Origin: VXYL01 sp963422285
Lineage (GTDB): Bacteria > Pseudomonadota > Gammaproteobacteria > Pseudomonadales > Azotimanducaceae
Assembly (NCBI GenBank): GCA_963422285.2
Contig: OY729419.2
Span: 1,612,001 to 1,676,000 of the forward strand
Length of the DNA: 64,000 nt
Direction: 5' to 3'
In this document: in pieces, positions 8,326 to 15,805 of the stretch
Numbering within the stretch: the stretch's first letter is position 1
Layout of the letters: the number at the start of each line of letters is the position of its first letter
Notes under the pieces: generated by a model
Database searches by the model: none
What the model was told of the DNA's origin: nothing
Seen by the model: the letters and a program-made list of their open reading frames with translations, nothing else
Made by a program: the position numbers and the translations under genes

Positions 8326-8565
8326 ATGGAGGAAGTCATCCTGGTGCCCACGGTGCTGTTCCTGCTGGTGGTGGCGCCGATCTGGGTCGTCATGCACTAC
8401 CGCTCCAAGCGCCACGCCCAGACGTCGCTGACCGAAGACGAGCAGGCGGAGTTGCGGCGCTTGGCCGAGTCCGCCGCCAACATGCGCGGGCGGATCGAGA
8501 CGTTGGAATCGATTCTCGACGCCGAGACGCCGGAATGGCGCCGCCGCGCCGCGGTCGGCGAGTAG
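8326..8565 (+). CDS. pspB: Phage shock protein B
   Basis: A 79-residue protein with one N-terminal membrane helix (about residues 3-22, EVILVPTVLFLLVVAPIWVV) followed by a cytosolic amphipathic coiled coil (LTEDEQAELRRLAESAANM) and a short acidic/basic tail. This is the PspB plan, and with PspC it senses membrane stress and draws PspA off PspF. The start is set by GGGGAG 8 bases before the ATG at 8326. It begins 15 bases after pspA. Confidence 0.9.
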   Translation: MEEVILVPTVLFLLVVAPIWVVMHYRSKRHAQTSLTEDEQAELRRLAESAANMRGRIETLESILDAETPEWRRRAAVGE

Positions 8566-8612
8566 ATTCGCCGCGCGCACCAAGGTGGCTTGAAGGGCAA
8601 GCGGGGAAGAAC

Positions 8613-9305
8613 GTGAGCAGAAGCAGGACGGACACCGAAAACAACCGCGTTGTCGATGCCGCGGCGCGCTTGGAAAGCGCCGTCAACGATCTGGTGGCTT
8701 CCGCCAGCGACAGCGCCACGGTCTACGTCGAACGCGCCGCGGAGCAGCTGAAGCGGCAGGCTGCGCTTCGCCGGGCGCGGGGCTATCGGCAAGCCGAACA
8801 TCGGGAGCCGTCCTGGCTGTGGTCCGACAAGCGCCGTTCGCGCAAGCTCTATCGCTACGCCGGGGGCAGTCGAATCTTCGGCGTCTGCGCCGGCATCGCC
8901 AACTACTACGGCATCGAAACCTGGGTGGTGCGCTGCATCGCCGCCACCGGTCTGATCTTTCTCCCAGGCGTGGTGCTGCCCGGCTATCTCATCGCCGCCT
9001 TCATTCTGGACAAGGAACCCGCCGACGAGGCCGCGGAGAGAGTCGAATCCGACGGCGATTCGGAAGCGCGGAGCGCGTCGAGAGAACGGCTCTCGAAAGA
9101 CGCCAAAGCGCTGCGGGACGGCTCCCCGCCGGCAGTTGCCAAGAACCACGACGCACCCAAGGAGACGCTGCCGCTGCGTCAGCATCTAGGCCGTGTGCGC
9201 ATCGACCTCGAAGACATCGAGCAGCGCCTGCGACGGCTGGAGTCCCACGTCACCTCTGGCCAGTACGAGTTGCAGCGCGAACTGGGCAAGATCAGGAAAG
9301 CCTGA
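8613..9305 (+). CDS. pspC: Enlarged phage shock protein C
   Basis: A 230-residue protein built around a PspC domain at about residues 80-135 (LYRYAGGSRIFGVCAGIANY, IETWVVRCIAATGLIFLPGV, LPGYLIAAFIL), which contains a membrane segment. E. coli PspC is only 119 residues. Here about 75 residues of charged helical sequence precede the domain and about 95 residues follow it, ending in a conserved coiled coil (RVRIDLEDIEQRLRRLESHV, QYELQRELGKIRK). The start is a GTG at 8613 with GGGGAAGA just upstream. The domain senses membrane damage with PspB; the extra helices probably widen its contacts. Confidence 0.88.
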   Translation: MSRSRTDTENNRVVDAAARLESAVNDLVASASDSATVYVERAAEQLKRQAALRRARGYRQAEHREPSWLWSDKRRSRKLYRYAGGSRIFGVCAGIANYYGIETWVVRCIAATGLIFLPGVVLPGYLIAAFILDKEPADEAAERVESDGDSEARSASRERLSKDAKALRDGSPPAVAKNHDAPKETLPLRQHLGRVRIDLEDIEQRLRRLESHVTSGQYELQRELGKIRKA

Positions 9306-9306
9306 C

Positions 9307-10029
9307 ATGAAAGCGCACACGGTAGCACTTCTCGGCTGCGCCGCCTGCCTAGGGACGGGCGCGGCCATGCACTACGCCAGCGGGGACGGTCATGCCGCCT
9401 CCCGCCTGATCGAGCCGGCCGATCCTTTCGAGCGCATCTGTGTCAGCGGCGGCGCGACTATCCGCATCAGCCAGGGGACGCCCGGCGAAGAAGCCCGCAT
9501 AAACGTATCCGCGGACGACGACGTCATCGAGCGGGTCGCCGTCGAAGTCTCCGATGGCGCTTTGTTCGTGGCCATCGACGACGATATCAGCGCCGAGGAT
9601 GTCGCCATCGACCTCACCATGCCCACGCTGTCGGAGTTCGTCAGTTCCGGTGCCGTCAAGCTCACCAGCGTTGGCCTAAGCACGAACGAGCTGGTGGTGG
9701 AAGACCGCGGTGCCGGCGTCTATCGGTTCGCGGATCTCGCCGCGGACGAGCTGCTGATCGAGGCCCGGGGCGCATCCTGGTTCCATATCGACGGCGAAGT
9801 GGAACGACAGATCGTGGACATTGCTGGCACCGGAGCCTACGAGGCCGCGGCGCTGCAAAGCGCGACCTCGGAGATCAGTCTCAAGGGGGCGGGCCACGCC
9901 AACGTCCGCGTCTCGGAACTGCTCACCGTCCACATTGCCGGTGCCGGCATGGTGCAGTACGCTGGCGACCCCGAGGTACAGCAGCGGATACTCGGTGCCG
10001 GCAGGGTAAGAAAACTCAACGACTCGTAA
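9307..10029 (+). CDS. DUF2807 head-domain protein, exported
   Basis: A 240-residue protein with an N-terminal signal or lipoprotein-like segment (MKAHTVALLGCAACLGTGAA) and a DUF2807 (GIN, putative auto-transporter head) beta-helix of repeating short strands: GGATIRISQGTPGEEARI, SGAVKLTSVGLSTNELVV, GAGVYRFADLAADELLIE, GTGAYEAAALQSATSEISL, GAGMVQYAGDPEVQQRI. It is probably periplasmic. Its ATG follows the pspC stop directly, so it is co-transcribed with psp. The cysteines in LLGCAAC could make it a lipoprotein, although the lipobox is not ideal. The role in envelope stress is inferred from the operon. Confidence 0.75.
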   Translation: MKAHTVALLGCAACLGTGAAMHYASGDGHAASRLIEPADPFERICVSGGATIRISQGTPGEEARINVSADDDVIERVAVEVSDGALFVAIDDDISAEDVAIDLTMPTLSEFVSSGAVKLTSVGLSTNELVVEDRGAGVYRFADLAADELLIEARGASWFHIDGEVERQIVDIAGTGAYEAAALQSATSEISLKGAGHANVRVSELLTVHIAGAGMVQYAGDPEVQQRILGAGRVRKLNDS

Positions 10030-10040
10030 GGAGAAACCGC

Positions 10041-10316
10041 ATGTCTTGGGCCACCGCCGTCTTTCTAATCGTTGCCATTAGCCTGTCCATCCCATTGCTG
10101 AAAATCTGGACGAACCATTCGCAACGGCTGCACAGGACGCGCGGCGACGACAAGCGCGACCAGCACCTCGAGATCGAAGTCGCCCAACTGCGCGACCGGG
10201 TGGAGACCCTGGAACGCATCGTCACCGACAAGCGCTACAACTTGGAGCAGGAGATCAGGCAGTTGGAGAACGGCAGCGGCGAGCGAGCGGAGGAACGCGA
10301 TTCGGGTAGTCCGTGA
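10041..10316 (+). CDS. PspB-like small membrane protein
   Basis: A 91-residue protein with one N-terminal membrane helix (about residues 4-23, ATAVFLIVAISLSIPLLKIW) and a basic then coiled-coil cytosolic tail (LEIEVAQLRDRVETLERIV, KRYNLEQEIRQLENG). The LRDRVETLERIVTD heptads resemble those of PspB, so it looks like a second PspB-like sensor partner. GGAG lies 9 bases before the ATG. It is the last gene of the psp run, and its last 62 bases overlap the end of the opposing ugpQ gene. Confidence 0.7.
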   Translation: MSWATAVFLIVAISLSIPLLKIWTNHSQRLHRTRGDDKRDQHLEIEVAQLRDRVETLERIVTDKRYNLEQEIRQLENGSGERAEERDSGSP

Positions 10317-10968
10317 ACACGCCGCCCGCGCCCATCGATCGCAGTTGTCCGACGCGCCCCGGCTCGTTGACGGTGTATACTAGGCAGCGGCAGCCCCAGC
10401 TGCGTACTGCCGCAACCCGATCGGGGGTCGCTGCTCGATCGGCTAGATTCACCGCCCAGGCTTCGACGGTGCCGGCGATGGCCTCGAGACCTGCTCGCCA
10501 ACGCCCGGCCAGCGGGGCGCAGGGGACATCGGGAAGGAGTTGGTGGAAGCGCACCAGTTCGGCGTGGTCGAACGACGATATCAGCAGGGGCCGCTCCCTG
10601 CTCTCGACGATCTGCGCCACTGGCGCTGCGGTGCCGGCGCCCTTCAACTCGATGTTGACCATGACCTGCTCCGGTACCGCATCCAGCACTTCGTTCAGCG
10701 TCGGCACCACTTGGCCGTCGCCGGCGTCCAGTCGTCGCAATGCCGCGAACGACAGTTCGGCCACCAGTCCGGCACCGTCGGTGGTGCGGTCCACGCGCTG
10801 GTCGTGGATGACGACCACTTCCCCTGCCGCCATCTGCACATCGAGTTCTACGGCGTCTACTGCCAAGGCGACCGCCTTGGCAAAGCCGGCGAGGGTATTC
10901 TCAGGCGCCAGCCCGGCTGCGCCGCGATGGCCGATAATCAGAAAGTCGTCTGACGAATAAGGTAGCAT
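10255..10968 (-). CDS. ugpQ: Glycerophosphodiester phosphodiesterase
   Basis: A cytosolic GDPD-family TIM-barrel enzyme of 237 residues, hydrolysing glycerophosphodiesters to sn-glycerol 3-phosphate and an alcohol. The signature HRGAAGLAPENTLAGFAKAV supplies the catalytic His and the metal-binding Glu. VDAVELDVQM and VVIHD carry further metal ligands and the second catalytic His. NIELKG is the next conserved strand, and GVFTDYPN closes the barrel. There is no signal peptide. The ATG at 10980 overlaps the dnaX start codon on the other strand; I prefer the ATG at 10968, which leaves the conserved core intact. Confidence 0.88.
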   Translation of the reverse strand: MLPYSSDDFLIIGHRGAAGLAPENTLAGFAKAVALAVDAVELDVQMAAGEVVVIHDQRVDRTTDGAGLVAELSFAALRRLDAGDGQVVPTLNEVLDAVPEQVMVNIELKGAGTAAPVAQIVESRERPLLISSFDHAELVRFHQLLPDVPCAPLAGRWRAGLEAIAGTVEAWAVNLADRAATPDRVAAVRSWGCRCLVYTVNEPGRVGQLRSMGAGGVFTDYPNRVPPLARRCRSPTA

Positions 10969-10978
10969 CGCCGCCATC

Positions 10979-12682
10979 ATGAGCTATCTGGTGTTGGCGC
11001 GGAAGTACCGCCCGCGCACGTTCGCCGATGTAGTGGGCCAGCAGCCCGTGGTGCGCGCCTTGGCCAATGCTCTGGACAACCAGCGCCTGCATCACGCCTA
11101 CTTGCTTACCGGCACCCGCGGCGTCGGCAAGACGACCTTGGCGCGCATCCTGGCGGCTTGCTTCAACTGCGAGACCGGCATCACTTCGACGCCGTGCGGG
11201 GAGTGCAACGCCTGCGCGGAAATCGCCGCCGGACGCTTCATGGATCTGATCGAAGTGGATGCCGCCTCGCGCACCGGCGTCGACGACACCCGCGACCTGC
11301 TCAACAACGCCCAGTTCCTGCCGGGACAGGGGCGCTACAAGGTGTACCTGATCGACGAGGTGCATATGCTGACGGGACACAGCTTCAACGCGCTGTTGAA
11401 GACTCTGGAGGAACCTCCCGAGCATGTGAAGTTCCTGCTCGCAACCACCGAAGCGAAGAAGATCCCCGTCACCGTGCTGTCGCGCTGCTTGCAGTTCCAC
11501 TTGAAGAACATGCTGCCGGAGGTGATCGAGCAGCAGCTGGCCAAGGTTCTCGAAGCAGAAGACATCGCCGCCCAGCCGGCGGCGCTGGCGGCCATCGCTC
11601 GCGCCGCCGCCGGCAGCATGCGCGATGCCCTGTCCATCACCGATCAGGCGATCTCCCACGGCGGCGGCGCCATCGACGTCGACAACGTCAACGCCATGCT
11701 CGGCATCGCCGGCCGGGACGAAGTCGGTGCCCTGCTCGAAGCCTTGTCGAAACGCGACAGCGCCCGGCTGCTGGCCGCCGCGGACGATCTGGCCGGGCGC
11801 TCGGTAGATCTGAGCGCCGTGCTCGCCGAACTGCAGCGGGCGTTCCACGACCTCGCCATGGCGGCGGAACTCGGTACCCCGGCGGCAGCGCCCTACGAGC
11901 GTTTCCAGGATGCGTTCTCCACCGAGGATCTGCAGCTCTACTATCAGATTGCGCTGTTGGGCGGGCGCGACCTGGAGTTCGCGCCGGATCCCAAGGTCGG
12001 TTTCGACATGACGCTGATTCGACTGGCTTCCTTCGAACCCGCCGAGGACGAGCCGGCGACGCCTGACGCCGTCGGAAACGAGAACGTGGTTGCCGCCATG
12101 GCAGTTCCGACGGCGGCTGCCGAGATGCCGCCGGAGTACGGTGGGCCATCGGCTGCCGACGAAGGAGAGGACACCGCAGTCCATGCCATTGCCGGCACCG
12201 TGGCAGCCCCTGAAACCGTGGCTCCCATGACGACGGACGAGCGCCAAGGCACCGGGGACGACCAGCCCTCCAAGGCGCGAGCGATGGCTTGGCACGAAGT
12301 GGTCGCTTTGATGCAGCCAGCAGGTGTCACCGGCATGATCCTGGACCATTCCAACCGCATCGGACACGATGCCGAGCATTGGACGATTCTGCTCGACGAA
12401 GCCAATGGCTCGTTGCTGAACGACAAGCAGCGGCACGAGATCGCGGGCCTCGCGTCCCGCATCGAGGGGCGCGAGGTGCGTGTGGATTTCGAGTTCGGCA
12501 AGCCGCCCCAAGAGACGCCGGCGGAACGTCGGTCGCGCTTGCGGGCACAGCGGCAAGCCAAGGCGGAGGCAATGCTGAAGGCCGACCCAAACATCCGCCT
12601 GCTGCTCGCCAAGTTCGACGGCCGGCTGGAGTCGGCGTGGCTGCAGGAATCGCCGCCAGCCAACGAGGGGCTGCAAGCGTGA
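10979..12682 (+). CDS. dnaX: DNA polymerase III tau (gamma/tau) subunit
   Basis: The 567-residue clamp-loader ATPase. Walker A is GTRGVGKT; the zinc module is CFNCETG...CGECNAC; Walker B reads VYLIDEVHML; the SRC arginine-finger motif is VLSRCLQFHL. After about residue 370 there is a Pro/Ala/Glu-rich linker and a conserved C-terminal tau domain (about 430-567) that would bind the polymerase alpha subunit. I saw no A-rich slippery heptamer like the one E. coli uses to make the short gamma form. The gene starts three overlapping recombination and replication genes: its TGA overlaps the ybaB start. Confidence 0.95.
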   Translation: MSYLVLARKYRPRTFADVVGQQPVVRALANALDNQRLHHAYLLTGTRGVGKTTLARILAACFNCETGITSTPCGECNACAEIAAGRFMDLIEVDAASRTGVDDTRDLLNNAQFLPGQGRYKVYLIDEVHMLTGHSFNALLKTLEEPPEHVKFLLATTEAKKIPVTVLSRCLQFHLKNMLPEVIEQQLAKVLEAEDIAAQPAALAAIARAAAGSMRDALSITDQAISHGGGAIDVDNVNAMLGIAGRDEVGALLEALSKRDSARLLAAADDLAGRSVDLSAVLAELQRAFHDLAMAAELGTPAAAPYERFQDAFSTEDLQLYYQIALLGGRDLEFAPDPKVGFDMTLIRLASFEPAEDEPATPDAVGNENVVAAMAVPTAAAEMPPEYGGPSAADEGEDTAVHAIAGTVAAPETVAPMTTDERQGTGDDQPSKARAMAWHEVVALMQPAGVTGMILDHSNRIGHDAEHWTILLDEANGSLLNDKQRHEIAGLASRIEGREVRVDFEFGKPPQETPAERRSRLRAQRQAKAEAMLKADPNIRLLLAKFDGRLESAWLQESPPANEGLQA

Positions 12683-12996
12683 AGATCGGCGATCTGCTCA
12701 AACAGGCGCACGCCATGCAGGCGCAGCTTAGCGAAGCCCAGGAAACTCTGGAGGCGGCCAGCGTCACCGGCGAGAGCGGCGCCGGCCTTGTCAAGGTGAC
12801 CCTGAACGGACGTTTCGAGGCTTTGCGCGTCGATATCGATCCAACCCTGGTCGGCGACGATCGCGCCATGCTGGAAGATCTGGTGGCCGCAGCCATCAAC
12901 GACGCCGTGCATCGCGTCGAAGCGATGCAGAAGGAAAGCATGGGCGCCATGGCGCGACGTCTGGGCTTGCCGCCGGGAATGAAACTGCCCATCTGA
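12679..12996 (+). CDS. ybaB: YbaB/EbfC nucleoid-associated protein
   Basis: A 105-residue DNA-binding dimer of the EbfC family. The characteristic amphipathic first helix (LLKQAHAMQAQLSEAQETLE), the V-x-V-T-L-N-G strand (GLVKVTLNGRFEALRVDID) and the final Gly/Pro-rich tail (LGLPPGMKLPI) are all present. The start is GTG, overlapping the dnaX stop by 4 bases. Its place between dnaX and recR is the common bacterial arrangement. Confidence 0.93.
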   Translation: MKIGDLLKQAHAMQAQLSEAQETLEAASVTGESGAGLVKVTLNGRFEALRVDIDPTLVGDDRAMLEDLVAAAINDAVHRVEAMQKESMGAMARRLGLPPGMKLPI

Positions 12997-13595
12997 TGCG
13001 GATCAGCCCCCTGATCGACCGTCTGATCGAGTCGTTGCAAGTGCAGCCCGGCGTCGGACCGAAGACTGCGACCCGCACTGCGCTGCACCTGTTGCAGCAT
13101 AACCGGCCAGGCGCTCGGGCCCTGGCCCTGGCGTTGGCGGAGGCTGCCGATCAGGTGCAGCGCTGCCGCTGCTGCCGGACGCTGACGGAAGCCGATGTGT
13201 GCGCCATCTGCGCCAATCCCCGGCGCGACAGCGGCCTGCTGTGCATCGTGGAATCGCCGGCCGACATCGTCGCCATCGAGCAGGCCGACGGCTTCAATGG
13301 ACGCTACTACGTGCTGCATGGACGGCTGTCGCCCATCGACGGCATCGGTCCCGACGAACTGGGCCTGACGGCGCTGCCCGAACACGTCCGCGCCAGCGGC
13401 ACCAGCGAAGTCATCCTGGCTACCAACCCCACCGTGGAAGGGGAAGCCACCGCCCACTTCATCAAGGAGTCGCTGCGCGGCGACGGTGCGACGGTAACGC
13501 GGATCGCCCACGGCGTACCCTTGGGCGGCGAACTGGAATACATCGACGGAGGCACCATCGCCCATGCCTTGCGGGGTCGAAGGGCTGTGGACTGA
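12996..13595 (+). CDS. recR: Recombination protein RecR
   Basis: A 199-residue subunit of the RecFOR mediator, which loads RecA at single-strand gaps. The helix-hairpin-helix is QPGVGPKTATRTALHLL; the zinc finger is CRCCRTLTEADVCAIC; the Toprim domain follows with LLCIVESPADIVAIE and YYVLHGRLSPIDGIGPDE; the C-terminal Walker-B-like strand is TRIAHGVPLGGELEY. The length equals E. coli RecR (201). The ATG shares its A with the ybaB stop codon. Confidence 0.95.
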   Translation: MRISPLIDRLIESLQVQPGVGPKTATRTALHLLQHNRPGARALALALAEAADQVQRCRCCRTLTEADVCAICANPRRDSGLLCIVESPADIVAIEQADGFNGRYYVLHGRLSPIDGIGPDELGLTALPEHVRASGTSEVILATNPTVEGEATAHFIKESLRGDGATVTRIAHGVPLGGELEYIDGGTIAHALRGRRAVD

Positions 13596-13662
13596 ATGCG
13601 AACGCCATGCAGTCGCCCGGCGATTCGGCGGCGCGAAATCGCCCAGCGCATGGGGTTGTGAA

Positions 13663-14766
13663 ATGGCAGACGCGGCGCTCATTGCCGACGATGATGCCTT
13701 GGCCAACCGCATCGCCGCCTTGGGTCCGGTAGTGGGCGTGGATACCGAGTTCATCCGGGTACGCACGTTCCATCCCATACCGGCGCTGTACCAGCTTGCC
13801 GGCGACGGCGTCGTCGTGCTGGTGGACGGCCAAGCGTCGGCGACGTTCGCCAGCTTCAAGACGCTGCTGCTCGATCCGACACGGACCAAGGTCATGCACT
13901 CCTGTTCCGAGGACCTGGAAGTGATGGCGCGGCATTTCGATCTGCGCCCGGTGCAGGTGGTCGATACCCAGATCGCAAACGCCTTCCTGACGCCGGACTT
14001 TTCCACCAGCTACGCTAGGCTCGTCGAACGGTATCTCGGCTTACGGCTCGCCAAGCACGAGACTCGTTCGGACTGGCTGCAACGGCCGCTGTCCGCCGAG
14101 CAGATCGCCTACGCCCGCGAGGATGCAGCCTATCTCAAGCCGATCTGGGAGAAGCAGCGCATGGCGCTGGCCGCCCGTGGACGCTTGGAGTGGTTCCAGG
14201 AAGAAATGCAGTGGATTCTCGGCGCGCCCGTGGACGCGCCGGATACTTGGTATCGGAATCTGAAGGGCATCTGGCGGCTTTCCAGCCACGAGCTGGCGGT
14301 ATTGCGCAGCCTCGTCGGCTGGCGGGAGCGGGAGGCGCGTCGCCGCGACGTGCCACGGGCCTGGACGGTGCGCGACGAGCCGCTGTTCGTCATGGCGCGT
14401 CAGCACCGGCTGGACGCCCAGGATGCTGCTCGAATGCTGCCCAAGCGCACCGGCCGACGCTACGCCAAGGCATTGGCCGAAGCCCATCGACAGGGCCTTG
14501 AAGACCCGCATCCGCCGCCTCGCGTCCCGCGCCCGCTGAAGACTCGCGCCAGCGAGGTGGTGCGGGAACTGCGTTCGGCGGCCCGAAGCGCCGCCGAACG
14601 TCTCGGCATGGCACCGGAGCTGGTGGCGCGCAAGCGCGACTTGGAGACGGCATTGCGCCACTACCGAGACCATGGCGAACTGTCGGAGCGATTCCGCGGC
14701 TGGCGGGGCGAAGTGGTTGGCGACGCCTGCCGGAAAATCCTGGCGACACACGGGGAGCGGCTGTGA
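13663..14766 (+). CDS. rnd: Ribonuclease D
   Basis: A 367-residue 3'-5' exoribonuclease that trims tRNA precursors. The DEDD nuclease motifs are visible: VVGVDTEFIRVRTF (Exo I), HSCSEDLEVMARHF (Exo II), and AYAREDAAYLKPIWE (Exo III, Y-x3-D). An HRDC domain follows at about residues 205-285 (LAVLRSLVGWREREARRRDV, PLFVMARQ), then a second HRDC-like C-terminal part. The ATG at 13663 begins the family N-terminus. The stop overlaps the ycgN start, as rnd-ycgN linkage in other gammaproteobacteria would predict. Confidence 0.92.
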   Translation: MADAALIADDDALANRIAALGPVVGVDTEFIRVRTFHPIPALYQLAGDGVVVLVDGQASATFASFKTLLLDPTRTKVMHSCSEDLEVMARHFDLRPVQVVDTQIANAFLTPDFSTSYARLVERYLGLRLAKHETRSDWLQRPLSAEQIAYAREDAAYLKPIWEKQRMALAARGRLEWFQEEMQWILGAPVDAPDTWYRNLKGIWRLSSHELAVLRSLVGWREREARRRDVPRAWTVRDEPLFVMARQHRLDAQDAARMLPKRTGRRYAKALAEAHRQGLEDPHPPPRVPRPLKTRASEVVRELRSAARSAAERLGMAPELVARKRDLETALRHYRDHGELSERFRGWRGEVVGDACRKILATHGERL

Positions 14767-15221
14767 ACAAGCCGTTCTGGCGACGCAAGACGCTGGCCGA
14801 GATGGACCTCAAGGAGTGGGAGTCCCTGTGCGACGGCTGCGGCCGATGCTGCACCCTCAAGTTCGAGGACGAGGACACCGGCGAGATCCATTCCACGTCG
14901 ATTGTCTGCCGCTTGTTGGACCTGGACACCTGCCGCTGCACCCGCTATGCGAAACGCCACCGGCTGGTGCCCGACTGCGTACAGCTGGATGCGCAGACGG
15001 TGCGCCGCCACCGCTGGCTGCCGCGCTCCTGCGCCTACCGCCGGCTTGCCGAAGGTCGCGACCTCGCTTGGTGGCATCCGCTGGTGTCGGGCGATCCGCA
15101 AACCGTCGTCGATGCCGGCGTCAGCGTCTACGGCAATGTCGTCTCCCAACAGGCAGTCCATCTGGACGAGTCATTGCAGGAGCACGCCGTTCGCTGGGTG
15201 AACTCGGACCGGGAGGAATGA
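14763..15221 (+). CDS. ycgN: YcgN/UPF0260 cysteine-cluster protein
   Basis: A 152-residue member of UPF0260 (zinc/iron-chelating CxxCxxCC fold), function unproved. The cluster LCDGCGRCCTLKFEDEDTGE is diagnostic. A second cysteine set occurs in IVCRLLDLDTCRCTRYAKR and further along at DCVQL and RSCAYR. The start is GTG, overlapping the rnd stop by 4 bases; its own stop overlaps the next gene by 3. These overlaps make rnd-ycgN-(next) one transcript. Confidence 0.88.
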   Translation: MNKPFWRRKTLAEMDLKEWESLCDGCGRCCTLKFEDEDTGEIHSTSIVCRLLDLDTCRCTRYAKRHRLVPDCVQLDAQTVRRHRWLPRSCAYRRLAEGRDLAWWHPLVSGDPQTVVDAGVSVYGNVVSQQAVHLDESLQEHAVRWVNSDREE

Positions 15222-15550
15222 CCGTCTACGCCGTCGCCTGGTTGACGGCGTCGGTGTCGGCCGTCCTGGTCGCAGCGCTGCTGTTCTTCGCCTTCCGGCG
15301 TTGGGGCAGCTGGCGCCACCTCGCCGCTGGCCTCGTCCTTGCCTGGTCCCTCACGCCCTGCCGCTTCGACGGCGAACACTGGGCGCCCGCCTTCATCGTA
15401 GCGACCTTCCGGCTACTCTTCGAGGACGCCGCCGACCCGACAGTGCCGCTGGCCCTGCTCGGTGCAGCCACCGCCGCCGTATTCGCCGTTCATCTAGTCG
15501 CGAAGGGCATTCGCGCCCTGGCGGCCGCTAGACGCACGGACGATCGTTGA
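15218..15550 (+). CDS. Small three-helix membrane protein
   Basis: A 110-residue hydrophobic protein with three predicted membrane spans: about residues 4-25 (YAVAWLTASVSAVLVAALLF), 32-48 (HLAAGLVLAWSLTPC), and 78-99 (LALLGAATAAVFAVHLVAKG). GAGG lies just before the ATG and the gene overlaps the ycgN stop. I do not recognise a named family. The position suggests co-expression with rnd and ycgN. Confidence 0.6.
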   Translation: MTVYAVAWLTASVSAVLVAALLFFAFRRWGSWRHLAAGLVLAWSLTPCRFDGEHWAPAFIVATFRLLFEDAADPTVPLALLGAATAAVFAVHLVAKGIRALAAARRTDDR

Positions 15551-15805
15551 ACGAGAACCTTCTGCGCCCTCGCGGATGCCGCACTCACTGCTACCGCCGA
15601 CCCGCGCGAATTCGGCATCGAGGAGCACCGGTACGCGTCGATTGAACGCAACCGGGATGTCGAGCGAGCATGACGGCATCGGAGAGGCCGAGGCGGACGC
15701 TTGGAGATGCCGTCTTGATCCACCGCGTTGTCGTGCCGCCTCGCCCTCGGCGGCCCCGTCCATCCCGGAACGGCCGGCTGACGACGAACTCCCGATGTGC
15801 GCGAC

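Noticed and set aside
10901..12676. 591-codon minus-strand frame opposite dnaX
   Set aside because: Antisense shadow of dnaX; it has no ribosome site or protein motifs.
11400..12682. Programmed frameshift site in dnaX for a short gamma subunit
   Set aside because: No A-rich slippery heptamer followed by a hairpin was seen; the tau frame is continuous.
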